In this document: one piece after another, positions 1 through 6,316 of the stretch | Layout of the letters: the number at the start of each line of letters is the position of its first letter | How positions within the stretch are numbered: the first letter of the stretch is position 1 | Assembly: GCA_035697145.1 (NCBI GenBank) | Contig: DASSDL010000156.1 | Span: forward strand, 1 to 13,930 | From: DASQUK01 sp035697145 | GTDB lineage: Bacteria; Actinomycetota; Acidimicrobiia; Acidimicrobiales; VFJN01 | DNA length: 13,930 nucleotides | Direction of reading: 5' to 3' | Made by a program: the position numbers and the translations under genes | The notes under the pieces: generated by a model | Database searches by the model: none | What the model was told of the DNA's origin: nothing | Seen by the model: the letters and a program-made list of their open reading frames with translations, nothing else

Positions 1-396
1 CTGAACGCCGACGGAAGCCCGCACGTGACGAGTGTGGGCGCGCTTTGGCACGCGGGCTCATGCTGGTTCCAGACCGGCGAACGCACCCGCAAGGCGAAGA
101 ACGTTGCACGCGACCCGCGCTGCACGATCAGTGTCGCCACGAAAGGCTTCGACGTGATGGTCTCGGGTGAAGCCCGGCGCGTGACCGACCCGACGATCGT
201 GGCCGAGATCGCGGCGTTGTGGGCGAAGAGCGGATGGCCCGCGCAGCCCGACGACTCGGGAACCGGCATCACCGCACCGTTCAACGCACCGACGCTCGGA
301 TCGCCGCCGTGGTTCGTCTACGAAGTCAAGCCGCGCACCGCGACCGCAGTCGGTACCGCCGAAGAGACGCCGGGTTCAACGCGCTGGCGGTTCTGA
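1..396 (+). CDS. Pyridoxamine 5'-phosphate oxidase-like (PPOX/F420) protein, 3' part
   Basis: The gene enters from outside the window. The reading frame is open from base 1 and ends at TGA 394-396, giving about 131 residues without the true N-terminus. Early on it reads NADGSPHVTSVGALW, the strand pair that in split-barrel PPOX proteins builds the flavin/F420 pocket. It then has GERTRKAKNVARDPRCTISV, the usual 'R..KV.N...DPR..L.V' segment, and a C-terminal PPWFVYEVKPRTATAVGTAE ending in TRWRF, which is typical of small actinobacterial members. These cytoplasmic proteins bind FMN, F420 or heme and reduce small substrates; the exact substrate cannot be read here. A GTG at 25 is in frame but lies inside the conserved domain, so it is not the start. 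Family assignment is firm; cofactor choice is inference. Confidence 0.85.
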   Translation: MNADGSPHVTSVGALWHAGSCWFQTGERTRKAKNVARDPRCTISVATKGFDVMVSGEARRVTDPTIVAEIAALWAKSGWPAQPDDSGTGITAPFNAPTLGSPPWFVYEVKPRTATAVGTAEETPGSTRWRF

Positions 397-696
397 AAGT
401 CGGCGCGATCGCGCTAGTCCTAGTCGCAGTTGTCGCCCTGTTGCCGGAGCAAGAAGCACGTGACGTAGGTGCGCACGAGATGGGCGCATAACAGTTATGC
501 CGGTGTGCTGTCCCCGTGTAACGGCACTTCGGGGACACCTGTCCCCGAACGCCCCCTCTTGAACGGTCACCCGTCGAGGGTGCTCAGCGCTCCTTCGCAC
601 CGAGCATCGATGCGATGAGTATTGCTCGGAGGGTCCGTCGAACCGTCGACATGCGACAGATCGCGTTGACAAGGCGCGTGACGAAAGGATCCGCCG
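397..696. other. Intergenic region between PPOX gene and hydrolase copy 1
   Basis: About 300 bases with no convincing gene. Short open frames read through from the neighbouring gene but show no recognisable protein. The region holds a cluster of TGTCCCCG repeats (annotated separately) and, at its end, AAAGGA at 684-689, seven bases before the ATG of the next gene. A TTGACA at 665-670 could be a -35 box, but no good -10 follows at the right distance, so no promoter is called. Confidence 0.5.
509..547. repeat. Triple TGTCCCCG repeat forming an inverted repeat
   Basis: TGTCCCCG at 509-516 is followed by its exact reverse complement CGGGGACA at 530-537 (13-base spacer) and by another direct copy at 540-547. 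The second and third copies also nearly pair as a tight palindrome (531-546, arms GGGGACA/TGTCCCC around CC). The block lies 113 bases after the PPOX stop codon. It could be a transcription end structure, although no T-tract follows, or a regulator binding array. Only the repeat itself is certain. Confidence 0.55.
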
Positions 697-1543
697 ATGC
701 GACCCGTCCTGCTGCAGATGGGCATCACCCTGGGCATCGAGTCTTTCGGTCACGACGACGCACCACTCGTCCTGTTGGCGGGTGGGACGACGATGCTCTC
801 CTGGCCCGACGCTCTCTGCGAGCGCCTCGCAGCCGGCGGGCGCCGCGTGGTGCGCTACGACCTGCGCGATAGCGGCGAGTCGACGACGGCGGACCCGGAG
901 GCGCCCGCCTACAGCCTGCGCGACCTCGCCGCCGACGCGGCGGCTCTTAGCGACGCGCTCGGTGGCGGGCCTGCGCACCTCGCGGGGATCGGCGTCGGTG
1001 GGATGGTCGCCCAGGTGGCCGCGCTCGACCATCTGGGCGCGTTCTCGGGCCTCACCCTGGTCGGCACCCCCCGCGGTCGCGCCCGGCCCGCCCGACGATG
1101 ACCTTCCCGACCATGACCAGGCGACGATGAGCCGGCTGTTCGCGCTTTCGATGCCCGACTGGACCGACCGCGAAACGGTGGCGGAGTTCGCGGCCGCCGG
1201 CGCAGAAATCCTCGGCGACGACCCCGTCGCCGCGCGCGCGATCGCCGCGCGCATCTGGGACCGCACACCCGGCACCACACCCCAGGTCCAGATGGCCAAC
1301 CAGATGGGCATGGTGTTCTCCAAGCTCGACTGCAAACCTCGCTGGCGCGAGCGCCTTCCTGCGATCGAGATCCCCACGCTCGTCGTCCACGGCCGCCGCG
1401 ACCCGTTCTTTCCCGTCGGCAACGGCGAAGCGATCGCCTGCGAGATCCCCGGGGCGCAGCTGCTCGTCCTCGAGGAGGCGGCCACTGCGATCCCCGGTGC
1501 GGCGGCTGGCGAGGTCGCCGGGGCGATGCTGGCGCTCGGATAG
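697..1543 (+). pseudogene. Alpha/beta hydrolase copy 1, frameshifted
   Basis: This copy parallels the intact gene at 7550-8392 along its whole length. The frame starting at ATG 697 (AAAGGA at 684-689, spacing 7) runs as hydrolase to about 1065, then leaves the family and stops at 1101. The rest, from PPDDDLPDHDQATMSRLF onward, is in the next frame and ends at TAG 1541-1543. The break is at a run of six C (1067-1072). Copy 2 reads CCCGCGCGG there, so copy 1 carries one extra base; repaired, it would encode about 281 residues. Like copy 2, the nucleophile elbow reads G-I-G-V-G-G with glycine (GGC 991-993) in place of serine, and the catalytic histidine position is threonine, so the protein was probably not a normal esterase even before the frameshift. 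The C-run makes a sequencing error possible. Similarity to copy 2 continues about 45 bases past the stop. Confidence 0.85.
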
Positions 1544-1932
1544 AGGACGGCAAACGTGCTGCACGGGTTTGGCATCCGCGCAGCAGTGGCCGTCCCCGAA
1601 CGCCGGGTCCGGGTGCATCAGCATGTGCTGACCCGACGCTGCCCACTTGGTGGTCTCGCAGACAAGGAAGTGGCAACGACTTGTCAACGGTCCTCGGGCG
1701 GCACGACGGTGTGCCCGTCGCTCTGCCGAATCCGGCTCTTTCAGGTCAAGGGCGCCGGCTGACGCCGGCGCCGGCGGCCGTCGCTACCGCCGCTCCCATA
1801 GCGGTATGCGTCGGTGGATCAAGGCGCAACGTGGCGCAAGGACTTCGAGTTGATCTTCGAGCGGACCGCCACCCGTGACAGCTGACCCGCCCCGATCGGC
1901 GCTACCGGACGCCTCGCCTCGGGCAGCGAACG
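1544..1932. other. Non-coding stretch with hairpins and a possible coding scrap
   Basis: About 390 bases with no gene I can support. The first ~45 bases match the flank of hydrolase copy 2. Two hairpins follow at 1751-1806. Just after them, bases up to a TGA near 1880 read ...TWRKDFELIFERTATRDS in one frame. This has the look of a protein C-terminus, but it is only about 24 codons from the previous stop and I do not recognise it, so it is noted as a possible relic rather than called. The end of the TetR gene (minus strand) bounds the region. Confidence 0.45.
1751..1806. repeat. Two adjacent hairpins (9-bp and 6-bp perfect stems)
   Basis: GGCGCCGGC (1751-1759) and GCCGGCGCC (1764-1772) are exact reverse complements around a TGAC loop. 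Thirteen bases later TACCGC (1785-1790) pairs with GCGGTA (1801-1806) around a 10-base loop. The first stem is strong enough to stop transcription, but no T-run follows. They lie between the end of the broken hydrolase (plus) and the end of the TetR gene (minus), where a bidirectional terminator would be expected. Confidence 0.5.
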
Positions 1933-2523
1933 TCACGCCGGTTGGTGGTAGGCGAGGACGCGGTCGAGCCGCTTCGATAGCCACCGGGTGAGGCTCCCGG
2001 TGCCGTCGATGGCCCAAGTGACGAGGGCGCCGTTGTAGACGGTGTACACGGTGTCGGCGAGCTCGGCGGCATCGGTGGGGCTGATCTCGCCGTCGCTGAT
2101 CGCCTCGTTCAGGAGCTGTGTGATGGCTCGTCGGAGGAGCCGGCTCTGTTTCGCGGCGAGTGCGCCGAGGTCGGGGTCGGTGAGGTCGAGGTGGAGCAAC
2201 GCCAGATGGTTGGCGATCGCGTCTCGTGAGTCGATGCCGGCCGTCAACTCGAGCAGCGCCGCTCGCAGCGCCGAGAGCGCCGTCGGCGAGTTGCTCCGGG
2301 CTCGGTTGAACGGGTCGTCGATCCCGGTGGCGGCCGCTTCCGCGTGGGCCAGCAGCAGGCTCCGCTTCGACCCGAACCGCTGGGTCAACGCGGGGGCCGA
2401 GAGCCCGACCCGATCGGCCATCGCCGCGAGCGTCAACCCCGACGGGCCGACCTCGGTCACGACCGCCCTGACGGCCTCGAAGATCGCCTCATCGCTGACA
2501 GTCCTAGGCCTGCCGGTTCGCAT
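1933..2523 (-). CDS. TetR/AcrR family transcriptional regulator
   Basis: A 196-residue protein starting MRTGRPRTVSDEAIFEA, the usual TetR opening, with the helix-turn-helix at about residues 29-52 (LTLAAMADRVGLSAPALTQRF followed by GSK). The remainder is the helical ligand-binding and dimer domain, including LLHLDLTDPD and a C-terminal TVYTVYNGALVTWAIDGTGS typical of this fold. The frame is open 18 codons further upstream to 2577, but that extension would overlap the divergent SDR start and the operator-like palindrome and does not look like protein, so the ATG at 2523 is preferred. It is divergent from the SDR gene with a 52-base gap containing a large imperfect palindrome. By analogy with TetR local regulators it probably represses the SDR-MFS unit and responds to a small molecule; the inducer is unknown. 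Confidence 0.9.
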   Translation of the reverse strand: MRTGRPRTVSDEAIFEAVRAVVTEVGPSGLTLAAMADRVGLSAPALTQRFGSKRSLLLAHAEAAATGIDDPFNRARSNSPTALSALRAALLELTAGIDSRDAIANHLALLHLDLTDPDLGALAAKQSRLLRRAITQLLNEAISDGEISPTDAAELADTVYTVYNGALVTWAIDGTGSLTRWLSKRLDRVLAYHQPA

Positions 2524-2535
2524 GGACTCACCATA

Positions 2536-2571
2536 GCAGTTGACTTTATGAATGAGAAGAAAGTAAATTGC
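2536..2571. promoter_or_regulatory. 36-bp imperfect palindrome, probable TetR operator overlapping the SDR promoter
   Basis: GCAGTTGACTTT (2536-2547) and AAAGTAAATTGC (2560-2571) are inverted repeats matching at 10 of 12 positions around a 12-base centre. The block is distinctly AT-rich compared with its surroundings. TTGACT (2540-2545) and TAAATT (2564-2569) are placed as -35 and -10 boxes with an 18-base spacer, so the palindrome arms coincide with both promoter elements. A transcript from this promoter would begin at about 2576, exactly the SDR start codon, suggesting a leaderless mRNA. Repressor binding here would block the SDR promoter and probably the TetR promoter too. The palindrome is seen; the binding protein and leaderless start are inferred. 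Confidence 0.7.
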
Positions 2572-2575
2572 CGAC

Positions 2576-3460
2576 ATGACCTACACCCCGAAGAACCTCA
2601 GCGGCCGCGTTGCCGTCGTCGCCGGCGGCACCCGCGGGGCGGGCCGCGGCATTGCCGTTGAGCTCGGCGCGGCGGGCGCCACCGTGTACGTGACCGGTCG
2701 CACCACCTTCGTTGAACGCTCCCCCATGGCGAGGCGCGAGACAATCGAGGAGACGGCTCGCCTCGTCGACGAAGCCGGCGGGACAGGCATCCCGGTACGC
2801 GTCGACCACGCCGACACCGATCAGGTGCGGGCGCTGATCGAGCGCATCACGGACGGCCGCGGCCGCCTGGACATCCTCGTGAACGACATCTGGGGCGGCG
2901 ACCCCCTCACCGAGTGGGACACCCCGTTCTGGCAGCACGACCTCGCCAACGGCATCGCGTTGCTGCGCAACGCCGTCGAGACCCACCTCATCACCAGCTG
3001 GCACGCCGCCCCGCTGCTCGCCAGCACCCCAGGATCGATGATCGTCGAGATCACCGACGGCGTCTCCGACCGCTACCGCGGCTCGTTGTTCTACGACCTC
3101 GCCAAGTCGGCCGTCATCCGCCTCGCCGTCGCACAGGCCGAGGACCTCCGGCCTCACGGCGTCACCGTCGTAGCGTTGACACCCGGGTTCTTGCGATCCG
3201 AGGCCATGCTCGAGCACTTCGGTGTCGACGGCGAGAACTGGCGGGCCGGGATCGACAAGGACCCGGACTTCGCGTTCTCCGAGACGCCCCGCTACATCGG
3301 CCGCGCCGTCGCGTCCCTCGCCGCCGACCCGCACAAACACCAGCGCACCGGCACCGCGACCGCCACCTGGGAGCTCGCCAAGGCGTACGAGTTCGTCGAC
3401 GTCGACGGGACACAGCCCGACTGGGGGCAGCGGGCACGAGACCTCGGCGTGTCGCCATGA
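2576..3460 (+). CDS. SDR family NAD(P)-dependent oxidoreductase (DHRS1-like)
   Basis: A 294-residue short-chain dehydrogenase. The Rossmann nucleotide-binding motif reads GGTRGAGRG (about residues 17-25). The second strand ends YVTGRTT, suggesting an NADP-type pocket. The usual NNAG is replaced by LVNDIWGGD (102-109). The active site has Y173-x-x-x-K177 (YDLAK) preceded by EITDG, where most SDRs carry serine, and the PG turn follows as LTPGF. The long insert WDTPFWQHDLANGI resembles DHRS1-type SDRs. Such enzymes oxidise or reduce alcohol/ketone groups in the cytoplasm; the substrate is not evident. There is no Shine-Dalgarno at good distance, in keeping with a leaderless start. The stop overlaps the start of the MFS gene (ATGA at 3457-3460), so the two formed an operon, probably under the divergent TetR regulator: enzyme plus exporter. 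Confidence 0.92.
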   Translation: MTYTPKNLSGRVAVVAGGTRGAGRGIAVELGAAGATVYVTGRTTFVERSPMARRETIEETARLVDEAGGTGIPVRVDHADTDQVRALIERITDGRGRLDILVNDIWGGDPLTEWDTPFWQHDLANGIALLRNAVETHLITSWHAAPLLASTPGSMIVEITDGVSDRYRGSLFYDLAKSAVIRLAVAQAEDLRPHGVTVVALTPGFLRSEAMLEHFGVDGENWRAGIDKDPDFAFSETPRYIGRAVASLAADPHKHQRTGTATATWELAKAYEFVDVDGTQPDWGQRARDLGVSP

Positions 3461-3851
3461 CCACGGTCGCCGCCCCCGCCGGCCGGCGGGCCGTGGTCTT
3501 GACCCTCGCAGTGCTATGCGTCGCCCAGTTCATGCTCATCGTCGACGTCGTCGTCGTCAACGTCGCGCTGCCTTCGATCCGCGAGGCCCTCGAGGTGTCC
3601 GAGGCCCGACTGCACCTCGTCGCCTACCCCCTGACCTTCGGCAGCCTGCTGATCGTCTTCGGCCGTGCCGGTGACCTGTTCGGCCCACGCCACCTGTTCC
3701 TCACCGGCGTCGCCGTGTTCACCGTCGCCTCGCTCGCAAGCGGCCTCGCCGGCTCGGAATGGCAGCTCGTCGCGGCGCGCGCCGCCCAGGGCGTGGGAGC
3801 GGCGATGGTCTCGCCGACCGCACGCCCACCACGACACCGAAGGGTTGGCAA

Positions 3852-4271
3852 ATGCGAGTGGACACGGCACTGACCTTGATCAACGAGGGTCTCACCTACC
3901 ACCCCGGCTGGCTGGTCTGCGCGGAGGATTGGACGCACCGTTTCGAAGACACGGTGCGGGTCACCGTCTATCTGACTGACGCTCGCCTCTCGGAGCGCGA
4001 GAACTTCCCGGACTTCACCAGGCAGGTGGATCCGCCCGGGACCCGGGCTCGGTTCCTGCTCACCGTCGGTGACGTGGCCGACGCCGCGGAACTGGTGTTC
4101 CGGCTGGTCCGCATCTTCGAACGGAACATGTCGCACGAGATCCGGGAATTCACTCGGGTTCGCGACACCGGCTGGGCGCCGTTGCATCCCCACACGATCG
4201 ACGGCCGGGCCCGCTGGTCAGACCTGTCCGGCGAAGATCCCCTGTATGACCTGACGTTCGGGGTGGCGTGA
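3852..4271 (+). CDS. Hypothetical protein in the MFS insertion
   Basis: A 139-residue acidic, soluble protein that I do not recognise. The start is well supported: GAAGGG at 3839-3844 lies seven bases before ATG 3852. It opens MRVDTALTLINEGLTYHPGW, has no signal peptide or membrane segment, and looks like a compact alpha/beta fold, with an amphipathic helix VADAAELVFRLVRIFERNMS in the middle and a conserved-looking tail (WAPLHPHTIDGRARW, then DLTFG). The histidines and arginines of HPHTIDGRARW could be functional, but nothing in the sequence proves it. It sits wholly within DNA that interrupts the exporter gene and is followed after three bases by another ORF start. Similar short orphan proteins occur on actinobacterial plasmids and phages, which is consistent with a mobile origin; that is inference. 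Confidence 0.65.
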   Translation: MRVDTALTLINEGLTYHPGWLVCAEDWTHRFEDTVRVTVYLTDARLSERENFPDFTRQVDPPGTRARFLLTVGDVADAAELVFRLVRIFERNMSHEIREFTRVRDTGWAPLHPHTIDGRARWSDLSGEDPLYDLTFGVA

Positions 4272-4274
4272 CCC

Positions 4275-4436
4275 ATGGACCACATCCCTGTAGGTGAGAT
4301 CGTCTCCCAACTGCCGATGTTCATTGATCCGACCATGATCGTCGACAATGTGCTGGCCGGCTACTGGGACGCCGCCGACGCCCTGGGCAACAGCCCCTAT
4401 GTCGGTGACCCCGAGGGCCAATGGGAACGCAAACGC
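4275..4436 (+). pseudogene. 5' fragment of an unidentified gene, truncated at the insertion edge
   Basis: The ATG at 4275 follows the preceding stop by three bases, with GGGGTGG at 4259-4265 as a possible ribosome-binding site. About 54 codons, starting MDHIPVGEIVSQLPMFIDPT and continuing through VLAGYWDAADALGNSPYVGD, read like normal protein. From about 4436 the frame runs through MFS pseudogene DNA in the wrong phase, to a stop at 4778, producing arginine- and proline-rich nonsense. The real C-terminus is therefore missing. I do not recognise the family. It was presumably the second gene of an operon with the 139-aa gene before the fragment was captured. Confidence 0.5.
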
Positions 4437-4680
4437 GATGGCGCTGCTCATGGCCGCCTTCACCGAGGGCGACCGCCGCAACCGCGCCCTCGGCTACTGG
4501 GGCGCAGTGGGCTCCGCCGTCGCCATCGTCGGCCAGCTCCTCGGCGGCGTCAACGTCCCCATCGGCATCGTCACGATCGCCGCGCCATCCTCGTGCCACA
4601 TCGCCCAGCGAGTCCGGCGACCAGCGGGACACTCGCGGCTCCTACGGAGCCCCCGTCCGTCTATCAGCGCCGATGCCAAG

Positions 4681-4987
4681 AACGACGAGCGCCCTCCGGA
4701 GACGTGAGCGGTGCACCATGCCAGGGCGCCGCACGCCGATGTGCCGCGCGCCGATGTGCGGTCCCAGGACATGGTTGACAGATCAGTCCCACGAGATGGG
4801 TGACGGCCGGCCTATATGCCTGATGCGAGCCTGGAGATGTCCGTCGTCGACCGATAAGTCGGCGGCGCCAGCCGAGTCGTAGGGGGCATGGCCAAGGTGG
4901 TGACGCGCACGTGCATGTCGCTGGACGTTTCGTTGCCGCCCCGACGACAACTGGGCAGAAGGTGCCCCGAAACGAAGGACTGGAGCG
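4681..4987. other. Decayed intergenic region upstream of LLM oxidoreductase
   Basis: About 300 bases between the recognisable end of the MFS relic and the LLM gene. Nothing readable as a gene is seen from 4681 to 4887. A DHFR-family start relic follows at 4888 (separate entry). The last part supplies the ribosome-binding site of the LLM gene. Confidence 0.45.
4888..4965 (+). pseudogene. N-terminal relic of a RibD C-terminal/dihydrofolate-reductase-family gene
   Basis: From ATG 4888 the sequence reads MAKVVTRTCMSLD, the standard N-terminus of actinobacterial DHFR-like (RibD_C) proteins, which continue 'GFVA.PDD..G'. Here one base seems lost just after the GAC codon, because the next frame gives GRFVAAPTTTGQ, which matches FVAAPDD..GQ imperfectly; another small deletion near the CCCGACGAC would explain the rest. 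Nothing of the family follows, and within 25 bases the next gene's ribosome-binding site begins. These enzymes are small NADPH-dependent reductases. The match is short (about 25 codons over two frames), so the assignment is moderate. Confidence 0.5.
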
Positions 4988-5818
4988 ATGGACGATTCGA
5001 CGGCAACTAGGGGAACGAGACCGTTCCGATTCGGGGTCGTTGCCCCGCTCAGAACTGACCTGCCGACGTGGCGAGACCGGGTGCGCCGTATCGCCGACAG
5101 CGGTTATTCCACGCTGCTGATGCCTGACGTCCCGCAATGGCAGCCGGCACCTGGCCCCACGCTGGCCGTCGCTGCCGCCCTTGCCGACCTGCGGGTGGGC
5201 ACTTGGGTGTATGCCTCCCCGCTGCACCAGCCTTGGAGCACCGCGTGGGAAGCGCACTCGCTGTCGGTGCTCACTGACGGTCGCTTCGAGATGGGAATCG
5301 GCACCGGCAGGCCTGGCATCGAGGACGAACTCCGCGAACTGGGACTGCCCGTCGTGCCGCCGAGGGAGCGGCTGGCACAGGTGCGTGAGACCGTGACAGC
5401 GCTGCGAGATCTCGACGGCCCCGACTTGCACACGCGGGTGGTGATGGCCGTGCGCGGGCCCAAGGCCCAGGCACTGGCGGCCGACCTCGCAGATACGGTC
5501 ACCTTCGCACTGATGCCGGGAGAGGATCGGGTCGAAATCACACGGGTGGTACGCGACTTCCGTGCCATCCGAGACGTCGAACTCGCGCAGCACGTGGCGG
5601 TGATCGGCGACACTGTCGCGCCGTTCATGGCGCCTCCCGACACCGACCCTGCTGCGCTTCGCGCGGCGGACTCGCTGGCGGTACTTCCGGATGACCCCGC
5701 GGCGGCCGCCGAGGAGATCCAGCGGCGACGGGAGGAGATCGGCTTCTCCTACTTCGTCTTCGGCGCCGACTTCGCCGACGCGCTCGCTCCAGTCGTAGCT
5801 GAGCTGGCCGGACAGTAG
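4988..5818 (+). CDS. LLM class flavin/F420-dependent oxidoreductase (MSMEG_2516-like)
   Basis: A 276-residue luciferase-like monooxygenase-fold protein. After a short leader it has RPFRFGVVAP (strand 1), WRDRVRRIADSGYSTLLMPD (helix 1 and strand 2), LRVGTWVYASPLHQP, then the conserved HSLSVLTDGRFEMGIGTGRP, where the cofactor phosphate is normally held, and ELRELGLPVVPPRERLAQVRE. The C-terminal part has PDDPAAAAEEIQRRREEIGFSYFVFG. These features fit the F420-dependent subgroup named after MSMEG_2516. Such cytoplasmic TIM-barrel enzymes transfer hydride between F420H2 and an organic substrate, unknown here. The start is supported by GAAGGA at 4974-4979, eight bases before ATG. It appears intact although flanked by gene relics on both sides. 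Assignment to LLM is firm; F420 rather than FMN is probable. Confidence 0.9.
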   Translation: MDDSTATRGTRPFRFGVVAPLRTDLPTWRDRVRRIADSGYSTLLMPDVPQWQPAPGPTLAVAAALADLRVGTWVYASPLHQPWSTAWEAHSLSVLTDGRFEMGIGTGRPGIEDELRELGLPVVPPRERLAQVRETVTALRDLDGPDLHTRVVMAVRGPKAQALAADLADTVTFALMPGEDRVEITRVVRDFRAIRDVELAQHVAVIGDTVAPFMAPPDTDPAALRAADSLAVLPDDPAAAAEEIQRRREEIGFSYFVFGADFADALAPVVAELAGQ

Positions 5819-5888
5819 GCGCGCGGGCCAGCCAACAGATAGCTGGACGGACTGCACTTCAGCACCGAGGCCGCGATTGAACAGCCCG

Positions 5889-6316
5889 TTGGAGTTCCCC
5901 CGGTTTCCCGGACACCTACCGTTCGCGGCTGAGGCCGCTGGAAGGAGTCCAAGATGCCTGGACCGCCCCCGCCGGAGTTCCGTCGGCGTGCCGTGGAGCT
6001 CGCCCGTGAGCTCGACGAGGACGGCAACCGCAAGCACCCGATCGCGCAGCTCGCTCGGGATCTGAAGATCAGCGAGTCGTGTCTGCGGAACTGGCTCGCC
6101 GCTGACGAGGTCGAGACGGGCGAACGCCCGGGGCTGACGAAGGCCGAGCGCGACGAGTTGGTGAAGCTGCGCCGGGAGAACCGGGTGTTGCGGATGGAGC
6201 GTGATCTGCTCTCCCGAGCCGCGGCCTTCTTCGCCCAGGAGAACGTCCTGTCGCCCCGGCAGTGACGTTCGTTCATCGAAGCGGAGAAGGCCCTCGATGC
6301 TGTCAGCGACGGCTGA
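5889..6316 (+). mobile_element. IS3-family insertion sequence remnant (left part)
   Basis: The remnant begins near the GGAGTTCCCCCGGTTTCCCG stretch just after 5889, which resembles IS3-family left ends, includes orfA (5954-6265), and keeps only the first few codons of orfB. In the frame beginning at 6272 FIEAEKA is readable, the usual orfB opening, then the match is lost at about 6293. At 6301 an IS21-like terminus begins, so the IS3 element was probably cut by insertion of, or recombination with, an IS21-type element. The stop of the orfB scrap (TGA 6314-6316) is in the IS21-like sequence. No right end is present. Confidence 0.65.
5954..6265 (+). CDS. IS3-family transposase OrfA
   Basis: A 103-residue protein with the OrfA layout: PPEFRRRAVELARELDEDGN (helix 1), then the helix-turn-helix HPIAQLARDLKISESCLRNWL at about residues 33-53. 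A coiled region follows (LTKAERDELVKLRRENRVLR, then MERDLLSRAAAFFAQENV), which mediates multimerisation with the OrfAB transposase. AAGGAG at 5942-5947 lies six bases before the ATG. It looks complete and of normal length, but its partner orfB, which carries the DDE catalytic domain, is reduced to a few codons, and I see no A-rich frameshift signal at the end. On its own OrfA can bind IS ends but cannot transpose, so this is a dead element remnant that may still be translated. Confidence 0.88.
   Translation: MPGPPPPEFRRRAVELARELDEDGNRKHPIAQLARDLKISESCLRNWLAADEVETGERPGLTKAERDELVKLRRENRVLRMERDLLSRAAAFFAQENVLSPRQ

Larger units (their letters stand above)
3820..4436. other. ~615-bp insertion inside the MFS gene
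   Basis: Defined by the two halves of the exporter: VSPT ends at 3819 on the left and AMALL begins at 4435 on the right, sharing only GC/CGC at the joints. The length is a multiple of three but the insert contains stops. It carries a complete 139-codon gene (3852-4271) and, three bases later, the start of a second gene that runs into MFS DNA out of frame. No transposase, inverted-repeat ends or clear target duplication were found, so it is a captured DNA fragment rather than a recognisable insertion sequence. End points are accurate to a few bases only. Confidence 0.65.
3457..4680 (+). pseudogene. MFS drug-exporter gene (DHA2/EmrB-type), interrupted and decayed
   Basis: The ATG at 3457 overlaps the SDR stop. 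The first ~120 codons are a clean DHA2 N-terminus: TM1 with the FMLIVDVVVVNVALPSI motif, GSLLIVFGRAGDLFGPRH between TM2 and TM3, and AARAAQGVGAAMVSPTA in TM4. At about 3820 the family sequence stops. It resumes at about 4435, in the same frame, as AMALLMAAFTEGDRRNRALG and GYWGAVGSAVAIVGQLLGG, the normal continuation. The intervening ~615 bases are foreign. Beyond this, LLGG is joined directly to VNVPIGIVTIAA, so about a dozen codons (the 'TD..GWRW.F' stretch) are missing. The next recognisable piece, SGDQRDTRGSYGAP, lies in another frame. The remaining TM helices are absent, so no working transporter can be made. The 3' limit near 4680 is approximate. Originally it probably exported a compound handled by the SDR enzyme. 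Confidence 0.8.

Noticed and set aside
1556..1878. Short plus-strand open frames in the gap after hydrolase copy 1
   Set aside because: No ribosome-binding sites at useful spacing, no domain, and they overlap strong hairpins.
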